DNA of 64,000 bases, taken from contig QFNE01000014.1 in the NCBI GenBank assembly GCA_003240735.1, forward strand, positions 1-64,000, in the 5' to 3' direction. The stretch is from Paracoccus denitrificans (GTDB lineage: Bacteria; Pseudomonadota; Alphaproteobacteria; Rhodobacterales; Rhodobacteraceae). Shown piece by piece: positions 7,674 through 17,257 of this stretch. The translations under genes and the position numbers were made by a program. Numbering within the stretch: position 1 is the first letter of the stretch; each line of letters opens with the position of its first letter. The notes below the pieces were generated by a model, which was given only the letters and a program-made list of their open reading frames with translations, did no database searches and was not told the origin of the DNA.

Positions 7674-8678
7674 TCAATGGGCCGCCAGCGCCTCGGCCAC
7701 CGCGGGGGCGTAGTAGGTCAGGATGCCGTCGCACCCCGCGCGGCGGAAGCACAGCAGGCTTTCCATCACCACATCGCGCGACAGCCAGCCCTGACGGATG
7801 GCCCCTTCCAGCATCGCGTATTCGCCGCTTACCTGATAGGCGAAGGTGGGCACATCAAAGCCGTCTTTGACCTCTCGGCACATGTCCAGATAGGGCATGC
7901 CCGGCTTGACCATGACCATGTCGGCGCCTTCGGACAGATCGCGGGCGACGCAGCGCATCGCCTCGGCGCGGTTGGCGGGGTTGATCTGATAGGTCTTCTT
8001 GTCGCCGACCAGGCGCCCGCTGGCGCCAACCGCATCCCGGAAAGGTCCGTAGAACCCCGAGGCGTATTTCGCCGCATAGGACAGGATCGCCACGTCCTTG
8101 TGGGCTGCCTCTTCCAGCGCCTGCCGCAGTGCGCCGATCCGGCCGTCCATCATGTCGCTGGGGCCCAGAATGTCGGCGCCTGCCTCGGCCTGCGCCAGCG
8201 CCATGCGCACAAGGGCGACCAGCGTTTCATCGTTCAGGATGACCCCGTCGCGGACCAATCCGTCGTGCCCGCTGGCGTTATACGGGTCCAGCGCGATGTC
8301 GGTCATTACCGCAAGACCCGGCACCTCGTCCTTGATGGCGCGGATGGCGCGGTTGCCGATGTTGTCGGGGTCCCACGCACGCGCGCAATCGTCGGTCTTC
8401 AGATCGGGGTCGGAGTGAGGGAAGATGCAGATGCTGGGAATTCCCAGTTCCGCCGCCCTGACGGCGGCCCGGCGCGCGCCATCCAGCGTCAACCGATGAA
8501 CCCCGGGCATCGAGGGGATCTCGGTGTCCCCGCCACTCAGCTCGGTCACGAAGATCGGCCAGATCAGATTGTCCGCGCTGAGGCTCGTTTCAGTTGTCAG
8601 GGCGCGCAAGGCGGACGTGCGGCGGATGCGGCGCAGTCGGGCGGCGGGATAGGGGGCAATGATCGGGTTGATGGGCAT
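7674..8678 (-). CDS. hemB: Porphobilinogen synthase (5-aminolevulinate dehydratase)
   Basis: HemB condenses two 5-aminolevulinate molecules into porphobilinogen for haem, cobalamin and related tetrapyrroles. The 334-residue product contains both active-site lysines, Lys204 (AAKYASGFYGPFR) and Lys258 (MVKPGMPYLD). The segment that binds catalytic zinc in many enzymes as three cysteines reads DIALDPYNASGHDG (about 127-140) here. It is therefore the Asp-type, non-zinc form found in photosynthetic alphaproteobacteria and relatives. The start ATG is at 8676-8678. The gene shares a terminator with the preceding convergent gene. Confidence 0.96.
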   Translation of the reverse strand: MPINPIIAPYPAARLRRIRRTSALRALTTETSLSADNLIWPIFVTELSGGDTEIPSMPGVHRLTLDGARRAAVRAAELGIPSICIFPHSDPDLKTDDCARAWDPDNIGNRAIRAIKDEVPGLAVMTDIALDPYNASGHDGLVRDGVILNDETLVALVRMALAQAEAGADILGPSDMMDGRIGALRQALEEAAHKDVAILSYAAKYASGFYGPFRDAVGASGRLVGDKKTYQINPANRAEAMRCVARDLSEGADMVMVKPGMPYLDMCREVKDGFDVPTFAYQVSGEYAMLEGAIRQGWLSRDVVMESLLCFRRAGCDGILTYYAPAVAEALAAH

Positions 8679-8851
8679 GGGGCCAGCCTTTCATCTTTTG
8701 GGGCCGGGTGTGCCACGGGCGCGGGGCGGACTGCAACCTTGGCACCCATCGTCAAACGACCCCCGTGGAACGCGGCTGTCATATATTGCGCGCCGCCGGG
8801 ATTTTCTTTGCGCACCAATGACCCTAGTGTCAGCCCGTTCGATCTGACGGG

Positions 8852-9445
8852 ATGACGTGCTGCGTGAGCTTTATTTTCGGGTTCCTCGATCTGCTGGGCG
8901 CGCGGTCCTATACGTCGGTCTGGTTCTGGCTGATGCTGGCCGTCGCGTGGACATGGGTCAGTCGCGGCACGCTGGGTGTGCCCAAGGATATCGTCTCTGC
9001 CGCCCGCCGCAGCCGCCGCGAAACGCCTGATGAGCCGCGCCCGACGGCGCAGGAAATCCTGCTGCTGGACTGGTTGTCCCTGACCTTGCCCCGCTGGAAG
9101 GTCGGCCCGGCCGAAGGGGCGATCCTGTTCGGGCTGGGCTGCTTCATCCTCGCGGTGCTGGCGGGGCTGGGGTTTTACTGGCGGTTGGAAATGGCACAGG
9201 CGCTGACGCTGCTTCTGGTGCCGCTGTGGTTCGTCCTGATCCTGCGGGCGCGGTTGGCCGCACGGTTGCGTGCGATGCTGGCCATGGCGCAAGCGGGGTC
9301 GATGCCCGCCCGAACGGTGGCGGCTGATGCGGCCCGCGGGCTGGTGATCCATCAGTGGGTGACGACGGCGCTGTCTGTTCTGGCCGTGCTCGTGACCGCG
9401 TTTCTGGGCACCATCTGGATGATCCTTTATCCGTTCGGGATATGA
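8852..9445 (+). CDS. Conserved membrane protein of unknown function
   Basis: The protein has about 197 residues. A first hydrophobic segment (YTSVWFWLMLAVAWTWV) is followed by the short conserved-looking GTLGVPKDIV, a basic stretch (AARRSRRE), two central membrane helices (ILFGLGCFILAVLAGLGFYW and ALTLLLVPLWFVLIL), and a C-terminal helix. The pattern resembles a Rhodobacteraceae protein family sometimes labelled a component of the SufBCD complex; I do not know direct evidence for that role. The start is uncertain: ATG at 8852 or GTG at 8864. The gene ends 58 bases before mfd on the same strand. Confidence 0.7.
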   Translation: MTCCVSFIFGFLDLLGARSYTSVWFWLMLAVAWTWVSRGTLGVPKDIVSAARRSRRETPDEPRPTAQEILLLDWLSLTLPRWKVGPAEGAILFGLGCFILAVLAGLGFYWRLEMAQALTLLLVPLWFVLILRARLAARLRAMLAMAQAGSMPARTVAADAARGLVIHQWVTTALSVLAVLVTAFLGTIWMILYPFGI

Positions 9446-9503
9446 CGGCCCCGCTCCACCGGGTGACCTTGACACTGCGCACGGCCGCTATACCTCGGAA
9501 ATC

Positions 9504-12500
9504 ATGTCCGACCATTTGATCCTGTCCGGTGCCCCTGACGGCATGGAAGCCGCGCTGATCGCGCGAGAAGCCGCCCGCGGCGCGCCTGTCATCCATGTCG
9601 CGCGCGATGACCGCCGCATGGCCGCGGTCAAGGCGGGGCTGGCATTTCTGGCCCCGGACCTGGCGGTGCTGGAGTTTCCGGCCTGGGACACGACGCCCTA
9701 TGACCGCGTCTCTCCGTCGGGTGAGATCATGGCTCAGCGTCTGCAGGTCCTGACGGCGCTGGCCACCGGGGCGGTCAGGGGGCCGTTCGTCCTGCTGACC
9801 ACCGCGAATGCCGCGACACAGCGTCTGCCTGCCCGGTCCGAAGTCGCCGCATCGGGCTTTTCCGCGGTCAAGGGCGAGCGTCTGGACGAAAGCAGGCTGC
9901 GCGATTTCCTAGCCCGGATGGGGTTTGCGCAGGCGCCCACGGTGACCGAACCGGGCGACTATGCCGTTCGCGGCGGCATCATCGACATCTTTGCCCCGGG
10001 GCAGGGTGGCCCGGTGCGGCTTGACCTGTTCGGTGATATCCTTGACGGCATCCGCCGCTTTGATCCCGAGACCCAACGCTCCAGCGACGCGCTGGACCGC
10101 ATCGACATCGCGCCCATGTCCGAAGTGATGCTGGACGACGCGGCGATCCAGCGGTTTCGCCAGAACTATCGCCTCGAATACGGCGGGGGCGGGAACGACC
10201 CGCTTTATGAGGCCGTCAGCGCAGGCCAGAAGGTCGCAGGGATGGAGCATTGGCTGCCGTGGTTCCATGACCGGCTGGAGACGCTGTTCGACTATCTTCC
10301 CGATGCCTCGGTGATGATCGACGATCACGTCGATCAGGTTCGCCGTGCGCGGTGGGACACCATCACCGAACAATACGACGCGCGCCGAGAGGCGCTGTCC
10401 AAGCGTCTGGGCACGGACAGCCCATATCGGCCCGTTGCGCCGAACCTGATGTTCGCCGACGAGGCGGAATGGGACACATGGCTGAAACCGCGTCGCGTGC
10501 TGCGGCTGGCGGTCCTGCAACGTCCGCCGGGCCCCGGGGTCCTGGACGTCGGGGGGCGCGTGGGGCGCAACTTTGCGCCTGAACGGCAGGCCGAAAAGAC
10601 AGACCTGTTCGGCGCCTTGGCGGGCCATATCCGCGACCTGCAAAAGACGCGCCGCGTCGTGTTGGCAAGCTTTTCCGAAGGCGCGCGTGAGCGTCTGAAG
10701 GGCCTTCTGTCCGACGAAGGTCTGGACGATGGGGTTCAGGTCAACGACATCCGGGGCCTTCCCGAGCAGATCGGGGCGCTGGGCTTTGCGGTCTGGCCGC
10801 TTGATGAAGGCTTTGTCGCGGACGGTGCTGCGACCGGCCCCCTTGCCGTCATATCCGAACAGGACGTTCTGGGTGATCGCCTGATCCGCGGGGCAAAGAA
10901 ACGCAAGCGGGCCGAGAATTTCCTGAAGGACACCACCACCCTTAGCCCCGGTGATCTGGTCGTCCATGTCGAACACGGCATCGGCCGCTATACCGGGTTG
11001 GAAACCATCCGCGCGCTGGGCGTGCCCCATGACTGCGTCGCGCTGGAATACGCGGGCGGCGACCGCCTGTTCCTACCGGTCGAGAATATCGAACTCCTCA
11101 GCCGCTATGGCCACGAAGAGGGGCTGCTCGACAAGTTGGGCGGCGGGGCGTGGCAGGCCCGCAAGGCGCGGCTGAAGGAACGCATCCGCATCATCGCCGA
11201 CAAGCTGATGCGGATCGCCGCCGAACGCATCCTGCGTGACGCCCCGGTGTTGGAGCCTGAGCATCACGAATGGGAAAGCTTCGCCGCGCGCTTCCCGTAT
11301 ACTGAAACCGAAGATCAGGCTTCGGCCATCACCGACGTGGTGGACGATCTGGCGGCGGGTCGTCCGATGGACCGTCTGGTCGTGGGCGATGTGGGCTTTG
11401 GAAAAACCGAGGTTGCGATGCGCGCCGCCTTTGTTGCCGCGTCCCAAGGCAAGCAGGTGGCCGTCATCGCGCCGACGACGCTGCTTGCCCGGCAGCATTT
11501 TCGCAGCTTTGCCGAACGCTTTCGGAACACCGCGATCACCGTGCGTCCGCTGTCACGGTTCGTCACCACCCGCGACGCGGCAGAGACCCGGCAAGGACTG
11601 GCCGACGGCACGGTGGACATCGTCGTCGGCACACACGCCGTTCTGGCCAAGCAGGTCCGGTTCAAGGATCTGGGCCTGCTGATCATCGACGAAGAGCAGC
11701 ATTTCGGCGTCAGCCACAAGGAACGGCTGAAAGAACTGCGCTCCGACGTGCATGTGCTGACGCTGACCGCAACGCCGATCCCGCGCACGTTGCAGCTGTC
11801 GCTGACGGGCGTGCGTGATCTGTCGATCATCGGCACGCCGCCCGTCGACCGGCTGGCGATCCGCACCTATGTCAGCGAATTCGACACCGTCACGATCCGG
11901 GAAGCGTTGCTGCGGGAAAAATACCGCGGCGGGCAAAGCTTCTTTGTCGTCCCGCGCCTGGCTGATCTCCCCGAGGTTCAGGACTGGCTGGCGGAACACG
12001 TCCCTGAGGTCAGCTTCATCGTGGCGCACGGCCAGCTTGCGGCCGGTGAACTGGATCAGCGGATGAATGCATTCTACGACGGCAGCCACGACGTTTTGCT
12101 GGCCACGACCATCGTCGAAAGCGGTCTGGATATCCCGACCGCGAACACCATGGTCGTGTGGCGGTCGGATATGTTCGGCCTGTCCCAGCTGTATCAGATC
12201 CGCGGCCGCGTCGGTCGGTCCAAGACCCGAGCGTACTGTTATCTGACAACAAAACCGCGTGTGCCCCTGACCCCGCAGGCGATGCGGCGGCTGAAGTTCC
12301 TGGGCTCGATCGACAGTCTGGGCGCGGGGTTCAATCTGGCCAGCCAGGACCTTGACCTACGCGGCGCGGGCAACCTGCTGGGCGAAGAGCAGTCGGGCCA
12401 CATCAAGGAAGTCGGGTTCGAGCTTTATCAGGCGATGTTGGAAGAAACGATCGCCAAGCTGAAGTCGGGCGAGCTGGAGGGCACACCCGAGGATGAATGG

Positions 12501-13103
12501 GCACCGCAGCTGAATCTTGGCGTGCCGGTGACGATTCCCGAAACCTATATCCCCGATCTGGACGTGCGACTTGGGCTGTACCGTCGCCTGTCGCAGCTGA
12601 CGACCAAGGTCGAGCTGGAAGGCTTCGCCGCTGAGCTGATCGACCGGTTCGGAACGCTGCCCCGAGAGGTGAACACCCTTTTGACCGTGATCCGGATCAA
12701 GGCGATGGCCAAACGCGCCAACATCGCCAAGCTGGATGCCGGTCCCAAGGGGGCCACGATCCAGTTCCACATGGACAAGTTTCCGAACCCGGCGGGGCTG
12801 GTCGCGTTCATCAACGATCAGCGCGGACAGGCCAAGGTGGTCGACAACAAGATCGTCGTGCGCCGCGACTGGACGACCGACGGCGAACGGATCAAGGGTG
12901 CGTTCTCGATTGCCCGCGATCTGGCCGCGCGGCTGAAGGACGGGGGCGAAGCGCCAGCAAAGCCAGCTGTGACGGCAGACAAAAAGCAGGCGACCGGTGC
13001 CGAACGCGCCAGTGCCGCCAAGCACGCGATGGCACGCGCCAAGACCCAGGCTGCCAGCCGTGCCGAACGTCCCGCCCCGACAGCCAAGAAGCCCCGTCGC
13101 TGA
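9504..13103 (+). CDS. mfd: Transcription-repair coupling factor Mfd
   Basis: Mfd displaces RNA polymerase stalled at lesions and recruits UvrA. The 1199-residue product has the full architecture. An N-terminal UvrB-like module (with YAVRGGIIDIFAPG) is followed by the polymerase-interaction domain beginning DLVVHVEHGIGRYTGLE. Then comes a RecG-like helicase core with Walker A GDVGFGKTE at about residue 627 and the DEEQ box near 729, and a C-terminal TRCF domain. The last 60 residues are a Lys/Ala-rich tail (AERASAAKHAMARAKTQAAS) that makes it slightly longer than the usual ~1150 residues. The gene is convergent with the PAS protein gene; only three bases separate the stop codons. Confidence 0.97.
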   Translation: MSDHLILSGAPDGMEAALIAREAARGAPVIHVARDDRRMAAVKAGLAFLAPDLAVLEFPAWDTTPYDRVSPSGEIMAQRLQVLTALATGAVRGPFVLLTTANAATQRLPARSEVAASGFSAVKGERLDESRLRDFLARMGFAQAPTVTEPGDYAVRGGIIDIFAPGQGGPVRLDLFGDILDGIRRFDPETQRSSDALDRIDIAPMSEVMLDDAAIQRFRQNYRLEYGGGGNDPLYEAVSAGQKVAGMEHWLPWFHDRLETLFDYLPDASVMIDDHVDQVRRARWDTITEQYDARREALSKRLGTDSPYRPVAPNLMFADEAEWDTWLKPRRVLRLAVLQRPPGPGVLDVGGRVGRNFAPERQAEKTDLFGALAGHIRDLQKTRRVVLASFSEGARERLKGLLSDEGLDDGVQVNDIRGLPEQIGALGFAVWPLDEGFVADGAATGPLAVISEQDVLGDRLIRGAKKRKRAENFLKDTTTLSPGDLVVHVEHGIGRYTGLETIRALGVPHDCVALEYAGGDRLFLPVENIELLSRYGHEEGLLDKLGGGAWQARKARLKERIRIIADKLMRIAAERILRDAPVLEPEHHEWESFAARFPYTETEDQASAITDVVDDLAAGRPMDRLVVGDVGFGKTEVAMRAAFVAASQGKQVAVIAPTTLLARQHFRSFAERFRNTAITVRPLSRFVTTRDAAETRQGLADGTVDIVVGTHAVLAKQVRFKDLGLLIIDEEQHFGVSHKERLKELRSDVHVLTLTATPIPRTLQLSLTGVRDLSIIGTPPVDRLAIRTYVSEFDTVTIREALLREKYRGGQSFFVVPRLADLPEVQDWLAEHVPEVSFIVAHGQLAAGELDQRMNAFYDGSHDVLLATTIVESGLDIPTANTMVVWRSDMFGLSQLYQIRGRVGRSKTRAYCYLTTKPRVPLTPQAMRRLKFLGSIDSLGAGFNLASQDLDLRGAGNLLGEEQSGHIKEVGFELYQAMLEETIAKLKSGELEGTPEDEWAPQLNLGVPVTIPETYIPDLDVRLGLYRRLSQLTTKVELEGFAAELIDRFGTLPREVNTLLTVIRIKAMAKRANIAKLDAGPKGATIQFHMDKFPNPAGLVAFINDQRGQAKVVDNKIVVRRDWTTDGERIKGAFSIARDLAARLKDGGEAPAKPAVTADKKQATGAERASAAKHAMARAKTQAASRAERPAPTAKKPRR

Positions 13104-13106
13104 ACG

Positions 13107-14276
13107 TCAGGTCGCGTGCAGCCGGACCCCCAGTCCGGCCAGCGTCGCCAGCCGTTCACGGATGCCCCCGTGCAGCCCGTAAAGCTGGGACATGATCGCC
13201 GGCAGCCCGGTGTCTTCGTCCCGGCGGCGGCGGCTTTCGACCTCTCCCAGAATGCGGACCTGATCGAGGCCGGTCATCAGCCGTTGCAGCGCCTCGGCGT
13301 GGCGGCGCAGACGTGACAGGTCCGACACCAGTTCCGCCATGGTGCGGCTCTGCGCGGCCTGTGCGTCGGTCAGATGATCCGACAGGCGCGCAAGTTCGCC
13401 AGAAGTTTCACCACCACCCGCCACGCCGTTTCGCCGAAATCCCTGCATCGCCTGCGCGATCAGGCTGGCGCAGGCTTCATGAAACAATGCGGCGTTCAGC
13501 ACGTCGACCAACCGTTCGGGTCCGGTGCCCACGTCACCCGCGCCCAGGCGAGCGGTCATTTCCCCCGCCACGCGCTTGTAGCTTTCAGCGATGGCGCCAA
13601 GGGGGCCGCCCGACGGCTCCAACCGAGAGGCGAGGATGCGCATGTTGGTCGGAACGATGAACAGGGTCGACAGCAGACCCAGCAAATCTGTTCGAGTTGC
13701 TGAAAACGCCGTCAACCGCGCCGACAGTGCATCCATCGGCACCAGTCTGCGGCGGAAGGTGGGGTTGCGGCTCGCCGCCTCGGCCACGGTGATGCGGGTC
13801 TGAAACTGCGCATGCCCGCCGAATCCTGCCTTGCGGAACATGTCGTCCACATGCAGTCGGTCGATATCGGGATAGGGGGTCGCGCTTTGATGCTTGCGCA
13901 TCGTCGCGTAGCTGGGCCCTAAGACCTGCCACAAATCCGACATCGCCGGTGTCATCAGATACGCCCGGCCGTCCATCAAGGGCAGACCCAGCGCGTGATA
14001 CCACGCCGGTCGGCTGCGCGAGGTCCCAAGGCAGACATAGCACGCGCTGACCGCATCCATCCGGCGGCGGCGCAGTGCGTCATCTTTCATGATCCGGGGC
14101 ATATCCGCATGCACGATGACATCGACCGGTGAACCGGTCAGCACAGTCCGCGCGTCGCCGATCGTGTCCTGCAGACCGCGCGAGATGACTGAAATCAGGC
14201 CTCGGCTGTCCGTCCGCAGATACTCGATCCCGGATCGGGAAACCGGCCCATCCGCCACACCGTCGTCATCCAGCAT
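13107..14276 (-). CDS. Aer-type PAS domain protein with degenerate helical signalling region
   Basis: This soluble protein of 389 residues has no membrane segment. The N-terminal part (about 15-75) looks like a PAS domain of the aerotaxis-receptor kind: YLRTDSRGLISVISRGLQD, then SPVDVIVHADMPRIM, comparable to the HPDMP signature of Aer. The middle and C-terminal regions are helical. The stretch NMRILASRLEPSGGPLGAIA resembles the tip of a chemoreceptor helical hairpin but is shortened. A coiled-coil-like C-terminus follows (SDHLTDAQAAQSRTMAELVS). I therefore see a cytosolic sensor or scaffold, possibly derived from a chemoreceptor; the function is unknown. No che genes lie nearby. Confidence 0.6.
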   Translation of the reverse strand: MLDDDGVADGPVSRSGIEYLRTDSRGLISVISRGLQDTIGDARTVLTGSPVDVIVHADMPRIMKDDALRRRRMDAVSACYVCLGTSRSRPAWYHALGLPLMDGRAYLMTPAMSDLWQVLGPSYATMRKHQSATPYPDIDRLHVDDMFRKAGFGGHAQFQTRITVAEAASRNPTFRRRLVPMDALSARLTAFSATRTDLLGLLSTLFIVPTNMRILASRLEPSGGPLGAIAESYKRVAGEMTARLGAGDVGTGPERLVDVLNAALFHEACASLIAQAMQGFRRNGVAGGGETSGELARLSDHLTDAQAAQSRTMAELVSDLSRLRRHAEALQRLMTGLDQVRILGEVESRRRRDEDTGLPAIMSQLYGLHGGIRERLATLAGLGVRLHAT

Positions 14277-14341
14277 CTTACCGTCCCTTGGTCGGTCCCA
14301 AGATCAGGCTTACAGCCGGGATGATTAAGCCGTGGTTTATG

Positions 14342-14818
14342 TCAGGGCAGGAAACGTCTTGCGCAGCTTTCAGTCATGCCGAATGCAAAACCCCCGCCGG
14401 ACGTCGCGGCGACCGTGCCGCACCATGCGCCCTGCGCCGTGAACAGCGATTTCGTCCCCTTGGGCCGATAGGCAAGCCGCGTTCCTGCAGGCGAAAACAG
14501 GTTCAGCGTCCCGCTATTCTGGGTGTAGTAGCCGACGACCAGACCTTCCAGCACGATGGCACGCCCTCCATCGGGGGCGTTCAAGGGATTGTCGGGCGCA
14601 TTCGCGCGGGTGCGGGAACTGTTCCCCGGCATGGCCGACGAATTTCCCGGCGCGCTGGGCAGGTTGGACCGCCGCGACGCCTGGTTCTGCGGCGCACCCG
14701 GACCCAGATCGAACGGCATTGAGGCCGGATCGACGACGAAGATCCCCGCATCCGCCCAAGCCGCACCGGTCAGCGTCAGGAACGCCAGACCGACCGCGAC
14801 AGGGGCGCGCGCGATCAT
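14342..14818 (-). CDS. Secreted hypothetical protein
   Basis: The protein has 158 residues with a clear signal peptide (PVAVGLAFLTLTGAAWA). A disordered Asn/Ser/Pro-rich middle follows (about 45-80), and then a compact C-terminal region contains GGRAIVLEGLVVGYYTQNSG and two cysteines (AWCGTV and ESCARRF) that could form a disulfide. I do not recognise the family. An in-frame GTG one codon upstream exists; the ATG is preferred because it overlaps the pyrG stop as TGATG. The gene is the last of the hisA-secG-pyrG direction group. Confidence 0.7.
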   Translation of the reverse strand: MIARAPVAVGLAFLTLTGAAWADAGIFVVDPASMPFDLGPGAPQNQASRRSNLPSAPGNSSAMPGNSSRTRANAPDNPLNAPDGGRAIVLEGLVVGYYTQNSGTLNLFSPAGTRLAYRPKGTKSLFTAQGAWCGTVAATSGGGFAFGMTESCARRFLP

Positions 14819-16461
14819 CACACCATGCGTTCCTGTTCCTTGGCCGCGCGCACGAAATCGGCAAACAGCGGCGCCGGTTCGAACGGCTTTGATTTCAGTT
14901 CAGGGTGCGCCTGAACGCCGATGAACCATGGATGACCCTTGACCTCGATCGCCTCGGGCAGGCGGCCGTCGGGCGACATACCCGAAAAGATCAGGCCGGT
15001 CTTTTCCAGCTGGTCGCGATACTTGGCGTCGACCTCAAAGCGGTGCCTATGGCGATCCTCGATCTCGGTTGCGCCGGAATAGACTTCGCTGATCTTGCTG
15101 CCCGGCTCAAGCACCGCGGTGTAGGAACCAAGGCGCATGGTGCCGCCCTTGTCGTCGGTGATCTTGCGTTCGACCTTGTGGTTGCCCTGCACCCATTCCT
15201 TGAGGTGATAGACGACCGGAGTGAAGCGGTCTGCGCCAGCCTCGTGATCGAACTCCTCTGACCCTGCGTCGTCGATGCCGGCAAGGTTGCGGGCGGATTC
15301 AATGACCGCCATCTGCATCCCCAGACAGATCCCCAGATACGGAACCTGACGTTCCCGCGCATACTTGGCCGCAGAGATCATGCCCTCGGTCCCGCGTTCA
15401 CCGAAACCGCCGGGAACGATGATCCCATTATATCCATCCAGCAGATGGGTGCCGCCGTTTTCGATGTCTTCCGCCGCGATCCATTCCGGGCGCACGCGGA
15501 CGCGGTTGGCCATGCCGCCATGGGTCAACGCCTCGCTGATCGACTTATAAGCGTCTTCCAGCTGCGTGTATTTGCCCACGATCGCGACCTTGACCTCTCC
15601 TTCGGCATTCCAAAGGCGGTCCATCACGTCCTCCCAGCGGCTCAGGTCGGGACGCGGGGCGGGGCTGATCTGGAAGGCGTCCAGCACGGCGCGGTCAAGC
15701 CCTGCGCGATGATAAGCCAAGGGCGCCTCATAAATGGATTTCAGGTCATATGCCGGAATGACCGAATCCGGACGGACGTTGCAGAACAGCGCGATCTTGG
15801 CGCGTTCCCGGTCAGGAATCGGCTGTTCGGAGCGGCACACCAGCACGTCCGGCTGAAGACCGATCGACCGCAGTTCCTTGACGCTGTGCTGGGTGGGCTT
15901 CGTCTTCAGCTCACCCGATGCGGCGACCCACGGCAGCAGCGTCAGGTGCATGAAAATGCACTGACCGCGCGGACGATCCTGCGCGAACTGGCGGATCGCC
16001 TCAAAGAAGGGCAGCCCTTCGATATCGCCGACCGTGCCGCCGATCTCGCACAGCATGAAATCGACCTCATCGTCGCCGATAGCGATGAAGTCCTTGATTT
16101 CGTTGGTAACGTGGGGAATGACCTGGATGGTTTTCCCCAGATATTCGCCCCGCCGTTCCTTTTCCAATACGTTGGAATAGATGCGACCTGCACTGATGGA
16201 GTCGCTACGCCGTGCGCTGACGCCGGTGAAGCGTTCGTAGTGCCCCAGATCCAGATCGGTTTCGGCACCGTCGTCGGTGACGAAGACCTCGCCATGTTCA
16301 AACGGGCTCATCGTGCCGGGATCGACGTTCAGATAGGGATCAAGTTTGCGCAGCCGGACAGTAAAGCCACGCGCCTGCAGCAAGGCCCCCAGCGCCGCCG
16401 ACGCCAGACCTTTGCCCAGCGACGAAACGACGCCGCCGGTGATAAAGATGTAACGCGCCAT
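14818..16461 (-). CDS. pyrG: CTP synthase
   Basis: PyrG converts UTP to CTP with ATP and glutamine. The 547-residue product opens with the amidoligase domain (YIFITGGVVSSLGKGL). It has the expected IGGTVGDIE segment and ends with a class I glutamine amidotransferase domain whose nucleophile is Cys379 in LGICLGMQMA, with the later EFD and HPE elements. The ATG at 16459-16461 has a strong GGGGG-type ribosome-binding site. The gene lies downstream of secG, separated by about 160 bases without other features. Confidence 0.97.
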   Translation of the reverse strand: MARYIFITGGVVSSLGKGLASAALGALLQARGFTVRLRKLDPYLNVDPGTMSPFEHGEVFVTDDGAETDLDLGHYERFTGVSARRSDSISAGRIYSNVLEKERRGEYLGKTIQVIPHVTNEIKDFIAIGDDEVDFMLCEIGGTVGDIEGLPFFEAIRQFAQDRPRGQCIFMHLTLLPWVAASGELKTKPTQHSVKELRSIGLQPDVLVCRSEQPIPDRERAKIALFCNVRPDSVIPAYDLKSIYEAPLAYHRAGLDRAVLDAFQISPAPRPDLSRWEDVMDRLWNAEGEVKVAIVGKYTQLEDAYKSISEALTHGGMANRVRVRPEWIAAEDIENGGTHLLDGYNGIIVPGGFGERGTEGMISAAKYARERQVPYLGICLGMQMAVIESARNLAGIDDAGSEEFDHEAGADRFTPVVYHLKEWVQGNHKVERKITDDKGGTMRLGSYTAVLEPGSKISEVYSGATEIEDRHRHRFEVDAKYRDQLEKTGLIFSGMSPDGRLPEAIEVKGHPWFIGVQAHPELKSKPFEPAPLFADFVRAAKEQERMV

Positions 16462-16618
16462 GGAACCCCCGTGATGGTCTTGCGATCAGAAAAGCAAGGT
16501 CCTGTTGAACCTGCACCACGGGAGAAAACTCATATCCGATTCTCCGCGATGCCGCAACGGACCGCGATCAGTGTCAGGGCACGCAGCCGAATGCGCGCGC
16601 ACCCTGGATACAGGTCGA

Positions 16619-17155
16619 TTAGTTTGTGGCGGCCGGCGGCGTTACGGGCTGCGGCGCGGCGGCACCCTCGGATGCGGCAGGCGCAGCCGGTGCTGCCGGA
16701 GCCGCGGCTTCGGGTGCCGCTGCCGGCGCGGTGGTTTCAGCCGCAGGCTCGGTCGTGGTCGGCGGCAGGATCGGTTGACCTGCGCCGGGCGCCACGGTGC
16801 CGGGTGCCGAAGTCGTCCCCGACGCGCCGGGCGGCGGGGTGTAGGTCAGCGAGCCATCGTTGCCAGCAGGCGCGGAAACGTCCGGGTTGATCCGGTCGAC
16901 GACCGATCCGCCCGCCGAATTGCGCGCCGCAAGAACGGTCAGCGCCAGCGAGGTGATGATGAAGCCCGTGGCCAGCAGCCAGGTCGCACGCGACAGCGCG
17001 TTCGCAGCCTGACGGCCGGTCATGACACCACCGCCAGCGCCGCCGCCGCCACCACCGCCCATACCCAGACCGCCGCCTTCGGACCGCTGCAGCAGAACCA
17101 CGCCGATCAGCAGCAGGGCAAGAATGAGATGCACGGTCAGGACGACGTTTTCCAA
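16619..17155 (-). CDS. secG: Protein translocase subunit SecG, long Ala/Pro tail
   Basis: SecG is the small accessory subunit of the SecYEG channel. The N-terminus ENVVLTVHLILALLLIGVVLLQRSEGG is the first helix and its diagnostic QRSEGGGLG end. A glycine run and the second helix (ATWLLATGFIITSLALTVL) follow at about 58-77. The rest, about 95 residues, is a Pro/Thr/Ala-rich tail, making the protein 178 residues, well above the roughly 110 of E. coli SecG. No ATG is available at the conserved start; the frame opens with TTG, preceded by AAAGG. Confidence 0.93.
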   Translation of the reverse strand: MENVVLTVHLILALLLIGVVLLQRSEGGGLGMGGGGGGGAGGGVMTGRQAANALSRATWLLATGFIITSLALTVLAARNSAGGSVVDRINPDVSAPAGNDGSLTYTPPPGASGTTSAPGTVAPGAGQPILPPTTTEPAAETTAPAAAPEAAAPAAPAAPAASEGAAAPQPVTPPAATN

Positions 17156-17257
17156 GGGCGGACCTTTCGGGCGTAGATCAGAATTCCGTCCATTCGCGGA
17201 CGCGCCTATCTAGTCGCGGGAGGGACCGATGGCAAGACGATGCCTGTGTCTTTGCCG

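Noticed and set aside
9909..11030. 373-codon minus-strand frame inside mfd
   Set aside because: Mirror frame of the Mfd coding sequence; no domain and no ribosome-binding site.
15445..16890. 481-codon + strand frame over pyrG and secG
   Set aside because: Antisense to two well-supported genes; spans their boundary without any domain.
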